62,102 bases of DNA from assembly GCA_003222535.1 (NCBI GenBank), contig QHWJ01000227.1:1-62102 (forward strand), given 5' to 3'. The notes under the pieces are model-generated. The model did no database searches. It was not told the DNA's origin and saw only the letters and a list, made by a program, of their open reading frames with translations. Position numbers and translations under genes: made by a program. Numbering within the stretch: position 1 is the first letter of the stretch; every line of letters starts with the position of its first letter. Source of the DNA: Acidobacteriota bacterium (GTDB taxonomy: Bacteria; Acidobacteriota; Vicinamibacteria; Vicinamibacterales; CAVVIG01). Positions 16,715 through 25,172 of this stretch are shown one piece after another.

Positions 16715-17665
16715 CTGCACGTAATGCCCGGTGCGATGCAGCTCGTCGTAGATCAGTCCCACGTTCTCCTTCGTCTTGGGTTCGGCGATGGTGTAGTCCT
16801 TGTATCTCACGGTCAGCGTTTTCACCATCGCGGCCGCCGCTTCATCCGCGTTCTTGTTGGCTTTCATCGCCTCCTGCACGCTCATGAGGAACTCCCGTTG
16901 GAACCCGGCGAACTCCTCGACATCCTTCCACGTCATCAGCGTGCTGTGGCCGGTGATCACGGTGTCGACATCCTTGATGCCCGCGACGGCTTTCGCGAGC
17001 GTCTGAGGCAGGCTCACCGCGCTGCCGCCGTCGAACGGCATGACGTTGGGCACGGCTTTCCGCGCAAAGAGGTCGGCGAAGTGCGCCACGCGCAACATCG
17101 GGAACACGATGATGGCGTCCCCGTTCGTGTGCCCGGGACCGAAGTAGTACAGGTCGATCCGATCCTTCCCGGACCCCATCGTCATCTTGTCTTTGAACGT
17201 TTTCTTCGGCAGGTACTTCGCGTTCTCGCCCTTGAAGGACTGGCAGTTGCCGAGCGCCGTGCATGTTTCCTTCGCCATGTTGTTCCGCGTGTTCTCCTGG
17301 GCGACGAACTCGACCGTCGCCGGGAACTCGGTGTTGCTGCCCGTATGGTCCCGGTGCGTGTGCGTGTTGATGATGGTCGTCACCGGCTTGTCGGTCACCG
17401 TGTGGAGCTGGCGAAGAATCTCCTGTCCCCAACCGGGGTTCTTGGCATCGACGAGGACGACTCCGCTGTCGGTGACGAACGCAGCGGTGTTACCGCCGCT
17501 GGCGGGTTCGAAGATGTAGTACAGGTTGTCTTTGACCTTCTCGATCCTGGCGACCTTCGGCCCCTCCTGTCCTCCACGTCCCTGGAACCCGGCCACGGCG
17601 ACCGCCAGCGTGCCGCCGGCGATGATGGCGCAGAGCGCGCTGACAATCTCTTTCCGTCTTCTCAT
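16712..17665 (-). CDS. Secreted MBL-fold metallohydrolase
   Basis: The 317-residue metallo-beta-lactamase-fold protein has an N-terminal hydrophobic export signal (EIVSALCAIIAGGTLAVAVA). The zinc motif is NTHTHRDHTGS (H102, H104, D106, H107), followed by YFGPGHTNGDAIIVFP and DTVITGHSTLMTW, which supply the remaining ligands. It most resembles the periplasmic cyclase/quinoprotein relay-type MBL proteins found beside PQQ enzymes. It is the last gene of a likely six-gene minus-strand unit (NHL, PQQ dehydrogenase, TonB receptor, CHRD, cytochrome c, MBL). The substrate is not predictable. Confidence 0.88.
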   Translation of the reverse strand: MRRRKEIVSALCAIIAGGTLAVAVAGFQGRGGQEGPKVARIEKVKDNLYYIFEPASGGNTAAFVTDSGVVLVDAKNPGWGQEILRQLHTVTDKPVTTIINTHTHRDHTGSNTEFPATVEFVAQENTRNNMAKETCTALGNCQSFKGENAKYLPKKTFKDKMTMGSGKDRIDLYYFGPGHTNGDAIIVFPMLRVAHFADLFARKAVPNVMPFDGGSAVSLPQTLAKAVAGIKDVDTVITGHSTLMTWKDVEEFAGFQREFLMSVQEAMKANKNADEAAAAMVKTLTVRYKDYTIAEPKTKENVGLIYDELHRTGHYVQ

Positions 17666-17697
17666 ATGTGATGCTCCCGGAGCAAAAAAGAGACGCG

Positions 17698-18138
17698 TTA
17701 CCTCCTGTTGGATGCGGGCGTCGTTGCAGGAATCGGCACACCCGACTCATGGGTCAGCGGCGTCGTCCCCGCGGGGATTTTGTTGGCCTGGAGCAGAAAT
17801 GCCACGATGTTGAGGTTGTCCTCTTCGCCCGCCGACCCCGGTGTATCCGGCGGCATCGTCTTGTTGATCCGCGTGAAGAGATCGTTGCTCGTTTTCCCCC
17901 GCCACGCGTTCAAGAATGAGCTGCCGGCGAGCGGCTTCGCGTCCTGATCACCTTGAAAATCGGGCCGGTGACACCCCTCGCAGTTCACCTGATAGGCCGC
18001 CTTGCCGGCCTCCGCCTGCTCCTTCGTATAGGTCCCGGCCGGCGTCGCCTGCTGCCCCCGAACCAATGCCACGGCAAGCGCCACGACGGCGGGAACGACG
18101 ATCAGACGCACGGAGAGTGGTTGGAGATCTTTAGTCAC
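17698..18138 (-). CDS. Monohaem cytochrome c
   Basis: The product is 146 residues with a signal peptide (VPAVVALAVALVRG) and one CEGCH haem motif (C53, C56, H57), followed by KTSNDLFTRINKTMPPDTPG, whose Met is the likely axial ligand. This is a class I periplasmic cytochrome. The GTG start at 18138 overlaps the TGA of the CHRD gene (GTGA), implying translational coupling. The frame stays open further upstream, but within the neighbour. It probably accepts electrons from the PQQ dehydrogenase two genes upstream. Confidence 0.88.
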   Translation of the reverse strand: MTKDLQPLSVRLIVVPAVVALAVALVRGQQATPAGTYTKEQAEAGKAAYQVNCEGCHRPDFQGDQDAKPLAGSSFLNAWRGKTSNDLFTRINKTMPPDTPGSAGEEDNLNIVAFLLQANKIPAGTTPLTHESGVPIPATTPASNRR

Positions 18139-18587
18139 TTGCGCGGTTCCAGCACGAGCCAGCCCCACAAGTTGCCTTCGGGCGCCTTCTCGCTGTGGAT
18201 CTGGACGTAGAAGTTGCCCTTCCTGAACATCGGCGCCTGAGTCGGAGTGAGCTCAATCGAGCCGCTGATCGATCCGGCCGGGGCCTTGGTCACCGTGAGC
18301 TCGGCCACTACCTTACCGCGCATCCCCATGTTCGGGCCCTGGTGGAGCTGGGCGATCGTCGCGGGAGACGTCATTCCGCTGAACGTGCCCGTAATGGTGA
18401 CCTTGTTGCCGACGAGCTCGGCGGTCACGAGACCGCCGCCTTTGATGGTGTCGAGCTGGCTCGTGTCGAGCGGCACCGGGCTCAATCTCGTCTTGTATTT
18501 TTCAGCGCCCTGCGCAGCGACCGACAGCCCCAGATAGAGCACTGCGGCTCCGATCAGCACGGCGTCGGAGCCTTGTTTGAGATTCAT
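18135..18587 (-). CDS. CHRD-domain secreted protein
   Basis: The product is 150 residues from ATG 18587, with GGGAG as ribosome site. After a signal peptide (about 1-27), residues 30-150 form one CHRD domain: AELVGNKVTITGTFSGMTSP, AQLHQGPNMGMRGKVVAELT and the family ending FYVQIHSEKAPEGNLWGWL. CHRD is a beta-rich extracytoplasmic module named after chordin, with no known enzymatic activity. It is coupled to the cytochrome by a 4-bp overlap and lies 26 bp after the TonB receptor stop. Confidence 0.85.
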   Translation of the reverse strand: MNLKQGSDAVLIGAAVLYLGLSVAAQGAEKYKTRLSPVPLDTSQLDTIKGGGLVTAELVGNKVTITGTFSGMTSPATIAQLHQGPNMGMRGKVVAELTVTKAPAGSISGSIELTPTQAPMFRKGNFYVQIHSEKAPEGNLWGWLVLEPRK

Positions 18588-18613
18588 GCCGATTTCTCCC
18601 GCAAAAAGTACGT

Positions 18614-21600
18614 TCAGAACTCGAACTGGACGCCGACCTTGAACATGCGTGCGTCGAGCACCTGCGTCGGGGTCAGCCACGACGGCCCGAACGTCGTGTT
18701 CATCGAAAGCACCGGGTTCGCGTTCAGCGCGTTGTAGCAGTCGAACTGACCCTGAATGCGAAGCGCGCCGACCTTGACCGCCTTGCTCAACCGAAGGTCC
18801 AGCTGGTTGATCCGCCTCTCGAACACCGAGTTGGGTGCCAGCAGCTCGATATTTCGCGCCGTCCCGCTCGACAGATTGCGGCCGAGCTCCGGGGCGATGA
18901 CCGCGTTCGATGCCGACCAGGTCGCCGCGATCGGCGCGCCCGGCAGGCTCTGGAAGTTGGCCGACCCCGTGAGTCCCTTCAACAAGGGAACGGATCCGAA
19001 CACCTTGAGACGGGGCTGATACGGCGGCTTGATCTCGCAGAAGCGCAGCTGCTCCGGGTTGTCGACGACGAAGCACCAGTTGGTCGCCGACTTCGTGACG
19101 CCGAGGCCGATGGTGTTGCTGATCGAGTTGCCCCAGTTGACGCCGCCCTGGATCATCGCGCCGCGAGGCAGCCGCGCGCTCATGTTGACGTCCGCGCCGT
19201 TGTAATACTCGGTCTGCTTCCCGTAATTCTTCGCGAACGTCACCAGGTTGTCGACCTGCCCGAATTTCGACGGAATGAGGTCGTACAGCCCGCAAATCCG
19301 GCGGCCGCTGACGCCGCCGAGGCGTGGATCGATCGGCGCCGTGACGCAGAACTGCTGGTAATCGGACAGCGTGACCAGCAGGTTGTCGGTGGTTGTGCTC
19401 TCCCAGGTGGGCGCGGCGGCGCTCGAGGGTCCGGCCCCCAGGCCAAAGTTGCCATACCACGTGCGGTAGAAGCCCGCGCTCACGGCCACGTTGCCACGAA
19501 GCTGCTGCTCGACGCTCGTGCCGAACTGCCAGTTGTACTGGCGCTTCCCCCAGCCCTTCAACGCATCGGGATCGGGATGCGTCGTGATCTTCAGCTGGCC
19601 GAATTGCGCATCCGACATGGGCCCGCATTCGCCGTTGGTCTGCGGGTTCTTCAGATCGCAATCGGGGACGAAGTTGCTCCGGCGCGGATCGCCGACGGGA
19701 AACGTCGTGTCGGTCCACGATCGGGTGACGCTGTTGACCGACGTATTGGCGAAGTTGTACGCGTCAGCCTGCTGGGCGGTTTCCGCGACGACATAGCGCC
19801 CGAGGCTCGCCTTGACCGCCGTTCGCCCATTGCCGAACACATCGTACGAGACGCCGAGCCGCGGGTTGATGTCCTTCCAGCAGGGCAGACAGTCCTGCGA
19901 CGGGAAACTGCGATCCTGGGACAACGGGCCAGCCACCTGAGACTGGGCGGGATTGTAGGTGCGCAGCCAATCGAATCGTAGACCCATGCTCAGAGTGAGT
20001 CGGTTCATCGTCCACTGATCCTGCGCGTACCAGGCGAAGTCGGGGTTCATGATCCCCAGCGTCAGAATCGGTCCCGCCGATTCGGTGATCTGGAACGGGA
20101 CGCCCGCTCGGAACGTGTAGGTGTAGCCGAAATCGTTGGGCTTGCTGTAATTCCAACTGTGGCCGTACTCGTAGAAGATCCCGGTCTTGACGTTGTGGCT
20201 TCCGGTGACGTAGGCGATGGAGAACCGCTCGTTGGTCTGGCTGGGCCTCTGGGTGTCGCGGTTCGTGTTTGCCGGCGCGATGTACCGGAAACCGGCGGTT
20301 GCGCCACCCGCCAGGCCGGTTTGCTCGATCACCGAGATCATGCTGGAGTTTCTTGGAGGCGCGATCGAGGGAGCCTGGTTGTGGTACCTCGCAATCAGCA
20401 CGGTCGCGCCGGCCGAGAAGAGGAGCTTGTCGGTGGCCGGGTAGGTCCAGGTCGACTGCGTCATATTGCTGCGCCAGCGCGACTCGTTCGCCGCCTCGAG
20501 CGCCGTGGTGGCGCTCGCCAGGCTCAGCGTGCACGGACAGTTGAATTGAAAGTCGTGAGAGATGGTGACCTTGTTGCGCTCCGAGACTTTCCAGGTGACG
20601 CGGAAGTTGTCAGACTGGTTCCACTGGTACCCGGTGACCGGTTTGCCGAAGTCGGGGGTAAACGTGTAAGTCGGCGAGAGCGGGGTCGCATTCCGGTACA
20701 GATTTGGCACAAGGAGCTCCTGGCCCCAATGCCGATGCGCCGTGAACCACCACAGCTTATCGTGGCGGAACGGGCCGCCCATGGCGCCGTTGAGATCGTA
20801 AATGTCGTTGATGCCGTTGACCGTCTTGAGACCGCGGCCCCGCAGTTCATCGTCGATGTTGTCGCCCTGGAGTTTCTTGCCGGCGTAGTTGGCCAGGAAG
20901 TAACCGGCGTTGCGATTCCCACCGTCTTTCGGCACCACGTCCACCATCACGCCGCCGGTGGGCGCTTCTCCGGAACCGCCGTTGGCCAGCGCCACGACGA
21001 TCTCCTCGGAGCTCGCGGGATTGATGAAGAACGCGCGGCCGGTTCCACCCTGCACCATCGCGTTGTAGCGCATGCCGTCCTGCAGAAGCTTCTGGTCGCT
21101 CTGTTTGCCGCCGTGGATCGCCATGCGGACGGACAACTCGCCCTTGCTGCCACCGACGTCCTGGGCGTTGGGCGGGCTGACCACCGCCGGCACGAGCGCG
21201 GCGTAGCCGAGCATGCCCTTGTTGGTTGGCACCGTATCCAGAAGGGCGCGCGAGAACGTCTTCTGCTGGTTCACGTTCTGAACGTCGACGAGCGCGCTCT
21301 GGCCGGAGACGGTGACGGTCTCGGTGAGCGCTCCGACGTTCAGCTCAACGTTGATGGCGGCGGTGAAGTTCGCCGTCAGCTCGATGCCCTCCCGCTTGGC
21401 TACGCTGAAGCCCGACAGCGTGAAGGTGACCGAGTAGGTGCCCGGCCGCAGCTCCGTGATCTTGTACTGGCCTTGACCGTCGGTCACAGCGGAGCGGATC
21501 CGCTCGATCAGCGCCGGACTGCTGGCTTCGACCGTCACGCCTGGCAACACCGCCCCAGACGAGTCTTTCACGACTCCGGCGATGGCGCTGGTGGTCTGGG

Positions 21601-21667
21601 CCCATCCGGCTGCAGGCGCCAGCATCGAGCACGCAAGGACCACGAGGCACGCACGCATTCGTTTCAC
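18614..21667 (-). CDS. TonB-dependent receptor, Oar-like with carboxypeptidase-regulatory domain
   Basis: The 1017-residue receptor has a signal peptide ending near AAGWAQT, a CarboxypepD_reg domain (GVVKDSSGAVLPGVTVEASS, about 32-115), a plug with VTVSGQSALVDVQNVNQQKT, and a long barrel ending DARMFKVGVQFEF. Its first 120 residues are close to those of the receptor at 9868-12732, so the two are paralogues with diverged barrels, as expected for different ligands. The surrounding genes (PQQ dehydrogenase, cytochrome, MBL, CHRD) suggest import of a substrate that is oxidised in the periplasm. Confidence 0.92.
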   Translation of the reverse strand: MKRMRACLVVLACSMLAPAAGWAQTTSAIAGVVKDSSGAVLPGVTVEASSPALIERIRSAVTDGQGQYKITELRPGTYSVTFTLSGFSVAKREGIELTANFTAAINVELNVGALTETVTVSGQSALVDVQNVNQQKTFSRALLDTVPTNKGMLGYAALVPAVVSPPNAQDVGGSKGELSVRMAIHGGKQSDQKLLQDGMRYNAMVQGGTGRAFFINPASSEEIVVALANGGSGEAPTGGVMVDVVPKDGGNRNAGYFLANYAGKKLQGDNIDDELRGRGLKTVNGINDIYDLNGAMGGPFRHDKLWWFTAHRHWGQELLVPNLYRNATPLSPTYTFTPDFGKPVTGYQWNQSDNFRVTWKVSERNKVTISHDFQFNCPCTLSLASATTALEAANESRWRSNMTQSTWTYPATDKLLFSAGATVLIARYHNQAPSIAPPRNSSMISVIEQTGLAGGATAGFRYIAPANTNRDTQRPSQTNERFSIAYVTGSHNVKTGIFYEYGHSWNYSKPNDFGYTYTFRAGVPFQITESAGPILTLGIMNPDFAWYAQDQWTMNRLTLSMGLRFDWLRTYNPAQSQVAGPLSQDRSFPSQDCLPCWKDINPRLGVSYDVFGNGRTAVKASLGRYVVAETAQQADAYNFANTSVNSVTRSWTDTTFPVGDPRRSNFVPDCDLKNPQTNGECGPMSDAQFGQLKITTHPDPDALKGWGKRQYNWQFGTSVEQQLRGNVAVSAGFYRTWYGNFGLGAGPSSAAAPTWESTTTDNLLVTLSDYQQFCVTAPIDPRLGGVSGRRICGLYDLIPSKFGQVDNLVTFAKNYGKQTEYYNGADVNMSARLPRGAMIQGGVNWGNSISNTIGLGVTKSATNWCFVVDNPEQLRFCEIKPPYQPRLKVFGSVPLLKGLTGSANFQSLPGAPIAATWSASNAVIAPELGRNLSSGTARNIELLAPNSVFERRINQLDLRLSKAVKVGALRIQGQFDCYNALNANPVLSMNTTFGPSWLTPTQVLDARMFKVGVQFEF

Positions 21668-21743
21668 CTGAACCTCCCCTGGCAGGCCACGGGCTGCCAG
21701 ACCTCCGCGCCTCCTCGATACGGCGAGCAGTCACCAGGCGTCT

Positions 21744-23585
21744 TTATTTTTTGTCCGGCAGCGCGAACACATAGAGACTGCTGCCGCTCCGCGGATATTT
21801 GATGTCGGTGACTATCGTATTCGGAACCTGCCGCGGGCTGCCGCCACCCAAGCCGGTCGAGACCGCGATGTACTGTTTGCCGCCGATGCCGAAGGAGACG
21901 GGGAAGCCCTGCACCGACGTCCCGAGACGGGTCGTCCAGACGTCCTGACCGTTCTGCACGTCGACGGCGCGGAACGTACGGTTCAAATCGCCGACGAAGG
22001 CCAGGCCGCCGCCGGTCGAGAGCACGGACGTGAGGAACGGCGCGCGCTGCTGGCGGTTCCAGACTTCCTTCATCGTCTTGATGTCGAAGGCGGAGAGCCT
22101 GCCAACGTTGCCGTCTGTGCCCGGCATCTCGTAGAAGAGCCGGTCGGCCGACGCCCCCCCTGCGCCCTCCACGAGATCCACCTTGCGCGCCCGCATCTCC
22201 ATACAGCTCTGGCTGAGCGGGATGATCATGTATCCGGTTCCCGGATGGTATGTCATGGCCGGCCAGTTCTTGCCCCCTTCGGTGCTGGGGCACGCCTGCT
22301 GCCACTCGTCGAACTTCTGCTCGATCAGATCGGCCCGGTACGAGATCGCGCCGGTCTTCGGGTCGATGGAATCGTAAATGTTCTGGAAGATCGTCTCCTT
22401 GTGGTCGATGTGTTCGCCGCTCTTCCGATCGAGCTTCCAGAGGATCGCCGACTTGCCGATGGAGAACACGAGCTTGCGATCGCCGACGTCGACCAGCACG
22501 CGCTCGAAGACTTCATCCAGGTCGAGCGCTTCGGCCGGAATGTGCTGGTAGTACCACTTGAGCGTGCCGTCGTCGGGATTGAGGGCGATCGTCGAGCTTG
22601 TGTAGAGCACGGGATCGGAGAATTTCAGCCCACGGCTGATCGGCGCCCATGGCTTGGCTTGCGCAACGCCCCAATACGTGAGGTTCAGCTCGGGATCATA
22701 GCTGCCGGTAATCCACGTTTCACCGCCGCCGCGCAGCGAGTCCGGCAGCGTGCCCCAGGTGTCACCGCCGGCTTGTCCCTGTCGCGCCACGGTGTAGAAC
22801 TTCCAGAGCTGCCTGCCCGTCTGGGCGTCGTAGGCGCTGATGAAGCAGCCGGCGTCCTTCTGGAACCTCGTGCAGCCGCCGAGTCCCTGAAGGATCTTTC
22901 CGTTGATTGCGATGGGGCCGCTCGTATTGAGGAATCCCAGTGCCCGATCCGCGATCCGCGTCTGCCACGCGAGCCCGCCGTTGCGGGCGTTGATCGCCAC
23001 CAGTTGCGCGTCGTTGGTGGCAAGGAAGATCTTGTCCTGATAGATCGCCAGGCCGCGCAGCGCCGTCGTGGAGGGAATGCCGAGATTGTGTTCCCAGATG
23101 AGATCGCCCGTCCGCGCATCGAGGGCCTGCAGCACGTGTCCGCAGTTCAGGAGATACATGATGCCGTTGTGAACGATCGGGGTCGGCTGATTCCGTCCCG
23201 AAGCCCCGCACTCGTTCATCGCCCAGACCCATTGCATCCGCAGGTCGTGCACGTTGTCCCTTGTGATCTGGTTCAGCGGGCTGTGGTTCCATGCGTTGTA
23301 GGTGCGCCGCACGATCAGCCAGTCGCTGGGATCGGGATTGCGGAGCATCGTGTCGGTGACCGGCACGTAGTTCTTGACCTCGCCGTCGACCGTGATGCCC
23401 GCGCGGGCGACAGGCTGGCCCCGTCCGCCACGTCCTTGAGGCGCGGCTCCGCCTCCGGCCGGGGCTGCTGCGCCGCGTCCGCCTGCCGGCGCCGGGGGCT
23501 GTTGTCCCGCGGCGAGGACGACGCCCAGAGCCACCATGGCGAAAGGGACAAGCAATCGGATGTGCGTCGATCGGATCATCGTCAT
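21744..23585 (-). CDS. PQQ-dependent dehydrogenase, secreted
   Basis: The product is 613 residues. ATG 23585 follows GGGGAGGG. After a signal peptide (about 1-25) comes a Gly/Pro/Ala-rich linker (about 26-60), then an eight-bladed quinoprotein propeller with W-type repeats such as [40 protein letters not shown] and [40 protein letters not shown] is typical of quinoprotein alcohol dehydrogenases. The vicinal Cys-Cys of many such enzymes was not seen. It should pass electrons to a cytochrome c, and one lies two genes downstream. Confidence 0.9.
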   Translation of the reverse strand: MTMIRSTHIRLLVPFAMVALGVVLAAGQQPPAPAGGRGAAAPAGGGAAPQGRGGRGQPVARAGITVDGEVKNYVPVTDTMLRNPDPSDWLIVRRTYNAWNHSPLNQITRDNVHDLRMQWVWAMNECGASGRNQPTPIVHNGIMYLLNCGHVLQALDARTGDLIWEHNLGIPSTTALRGLAIYQDKIFLATNDAQLVAINARNGGLAWQTRIADRALGFLNTSGPIAINGKILQGLGGCTRFQKDAGCFISAYDAQTGRQLWKFYTVARQGQAGGDTWGTLPDSLRGGGETWITGSYDPELNLTYWGVAQAKPWAPISRGLKFSDPVLYTSSTIALNPDDGTLKWYYQHIPAEALDLDEVFERVLVDVGDRKLVFSIGKSAILWKLDRKSGEHIDHKETIFQNIYDSIDPKTGAISYRADLIEQKFDEWQQACPSTEGGKNWPAMTYHPGTGYMIIPLSQSCMEMRARKVDLVEGAGGASADRLFYEMPGTDGNVGRLSAFDIKTMKEVWNRQQRAPFLTSVLSTGGGLAFVGDLNRTFRAVDVQNGQDVWTTRLGTSVQGFPVSFGIGGKQYIAVSTGLGGGSPRQVPNTIVTDIKYPRSGSSLYVFALPDKK

Positions 23586-23748
23586 TGGGGCCCTCCCCGC
23601 AGAAACCAGTGACACCAGGAGCGTGTCCGGGGAATGTGACCACGCTCTGGCAGGCCGGCTCCGCCGACGAAAAACGGCCCGAATTCCCCAAGTTGTGCCG
23701 CGCGACGCGCGGCGGCCAGGAGCCCGCGAGGCATTGCTCAGACGGCTC

Positions 23749-24840
23749 CTAGCGGGCGGCGCTGGGCCGCGACGCCTGCGGATGAAGGATGAGCTTTTGC
23801 GCGCGCCAGTTGGAGCTTTCAGCCACGTACACATCGTTTTCCGAAGGGCACGCGAGCTGGTGCGCGCCGGAGAATTGTTTCAGCTGGCGTCCGGACTTCC
23901 CAATCACTCCGAGTACTTTGCCGTCGAGGGTCACCTTGAAAATCCGACCGGGCCAGGTGCTTTCTCCGACGAACATCACCTGGTTCGGCCCTGGCGTGAT
24001 GCAGACGGCGTTGGGCGCGCCGACGCCGTTCATGCTGCCGGGGGGCGGCGTGGGCCCGTTCACGGCCTTGGTTCCCGGAGCCGGCGGGATCTCAATCTTG
24101 AACATCCGCAGGAACTTGCCGTCGGTATCGAACACCTGGATGCGCTGGTTGCCGCGATCGCCGACATACACGTTGTCGTTCTTATCGATCGCGATGGCGT
24201 GCGGCGTGCGGAATTGTCCCGGACCGGCGCCCGGATCGCCCCACGATTTGACCCAGTCGCCGTTCTTGTCGTACTTCGCGACGCGGGAGTTGACATATCC
24301 GTCCGTGATGTAGATGTTGCCCTGGGAGTCCCAGGCGACGTCGGTCGGCTGGCGGAAGCGTCCGTCCTGCGGCGGCAGCGGCGGATTCGGGTGTGGGTGC
24401 GGCTCGGCGCCGTCGGCCGATTCCTGCCGCCGTCCGAAGACCATCATCACGCGGCCTGCCTGATTGAACTTGATGATCATGTCGGAGCCTTTGTCGACGG
24501 CCCAGATGTTGTCGTCCTTGTCGATGCGCACGGTGTGCGCGAACGACCAGCCATAGTTCTGCTTGCCGATTTCGCGGATGAATTCACCCTTGGGACCGAA
24601 CTCGAGCAACTGGGCCGCCGTCGGACCAAACGCCGGACCCGAGGCGCTGTTGGACCGCGTGAAGACGAAGATGTGCCCCTTCGAGTTCACCGCCACGCCG
24701 GGAACCTCTCCGAAATTCATCCCTTCCGGCAGCTTGAAGAAGTCTGGAACCGAATCAAACGACATCTCAGGCGCGCTTTGCTGAGCGGACAACGGCGCCG
24801 CAAGCAGCAAGACCGACAGTGTGAACAGACTGCGTTTCAT
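23749..24840 (-). CDS. Secreted NHL-repeat propeller protein
   Basis: The product is 363 residues with a signal peptide (about 1-20, [20 protein letters not shown]). NHL blades: [79 protein letters not shown] and [18 protein letters not shown]. It resembles peptidyl-alpha-hydroxyglycine lyase-like propellers. A second NHL protein at 15442-16641 is similar in plan. It is the first gene of the likely minus-strand unit that includes the PQQ dehydrogenase 163 bp downstream. Confidence 0.88.
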   Translation of the reverse strand: MKRSLFTLSVLLLAAPLSAQQSAPEMSFDSVPDFFKLPEGMNFGEVPGVAVNSKGHIFVFTRSNSASGPAFGPTAAQLLEFGPKGEFIREIGKQNYGWSFAHTVRIDKDDNIWAVDKGSDMIIKFNQAGRVMMVFGRRQESADGAEPHPHPNPPLPPQDGRFRQPTDVAWDSQGNIYITDGYVNSRVAKYDKNGDWVKSWGDPGAGPGQFRTPHAIAIDKNDNVYVGDRGNQRIQVFDTDGKFLRMFKIEIPPAPGTKAVNGPTPPPGSMNGVGAPNAVCITPGPNQVMFVGESTWPGRIFKVTLDGKVLGVIGKSGRQLKQFSGAHQLACPSENDVYVAESSNWRAQKLILHPQASRPSAAR

Positions 24841-25066
24841 AAAGCCTCCCGGCTCGACACGACCTTCAGCTGCATTGTGGGGTGACGCTACGCTTTAGTC
24901 AGGCGGGTGTCAATTGTGGAGACGATCTCTGGCAGTTCAGCCCGGCGGAACAATCCGCTGCGGTGCGATGTCCTTTCTCGCCGGGGACAAGCAGCGCGTC
25001 GCGGTCGCTGGCGCACGCGCGTTGTTTGTCTTCGCGCTCGACGCGACTAAACCTCCACCGCTCTCG

Positions 25067-25161
25067 CCACGAAACGCACGAAAGACACGAAAGACACGAA
25101 AGACACGAAAAAGCCCGAAGGGTCTTCTTCGTGTTTTCGTGGTTTCGTGGTTTTCGTGGTT
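25067..25161. repeat. Word hairpin 6 (ACGAAAGAC / GTTTTCGTG), within the 24841-25172 gap
   Basis: The left arm repeats AAGACACGAAAGACACGAAA. The right arm repeats TTCGTGTTTTCGTGGTTTCG. It ends 11 bp before the stop of the TonB receptor. The other 225 bp of the gap (24841-25066) show no gene and probably hold the promoter of the NHL gene. Confidence 0.85.
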
Positions 25162-25172
25162 GCCTTTTTATC

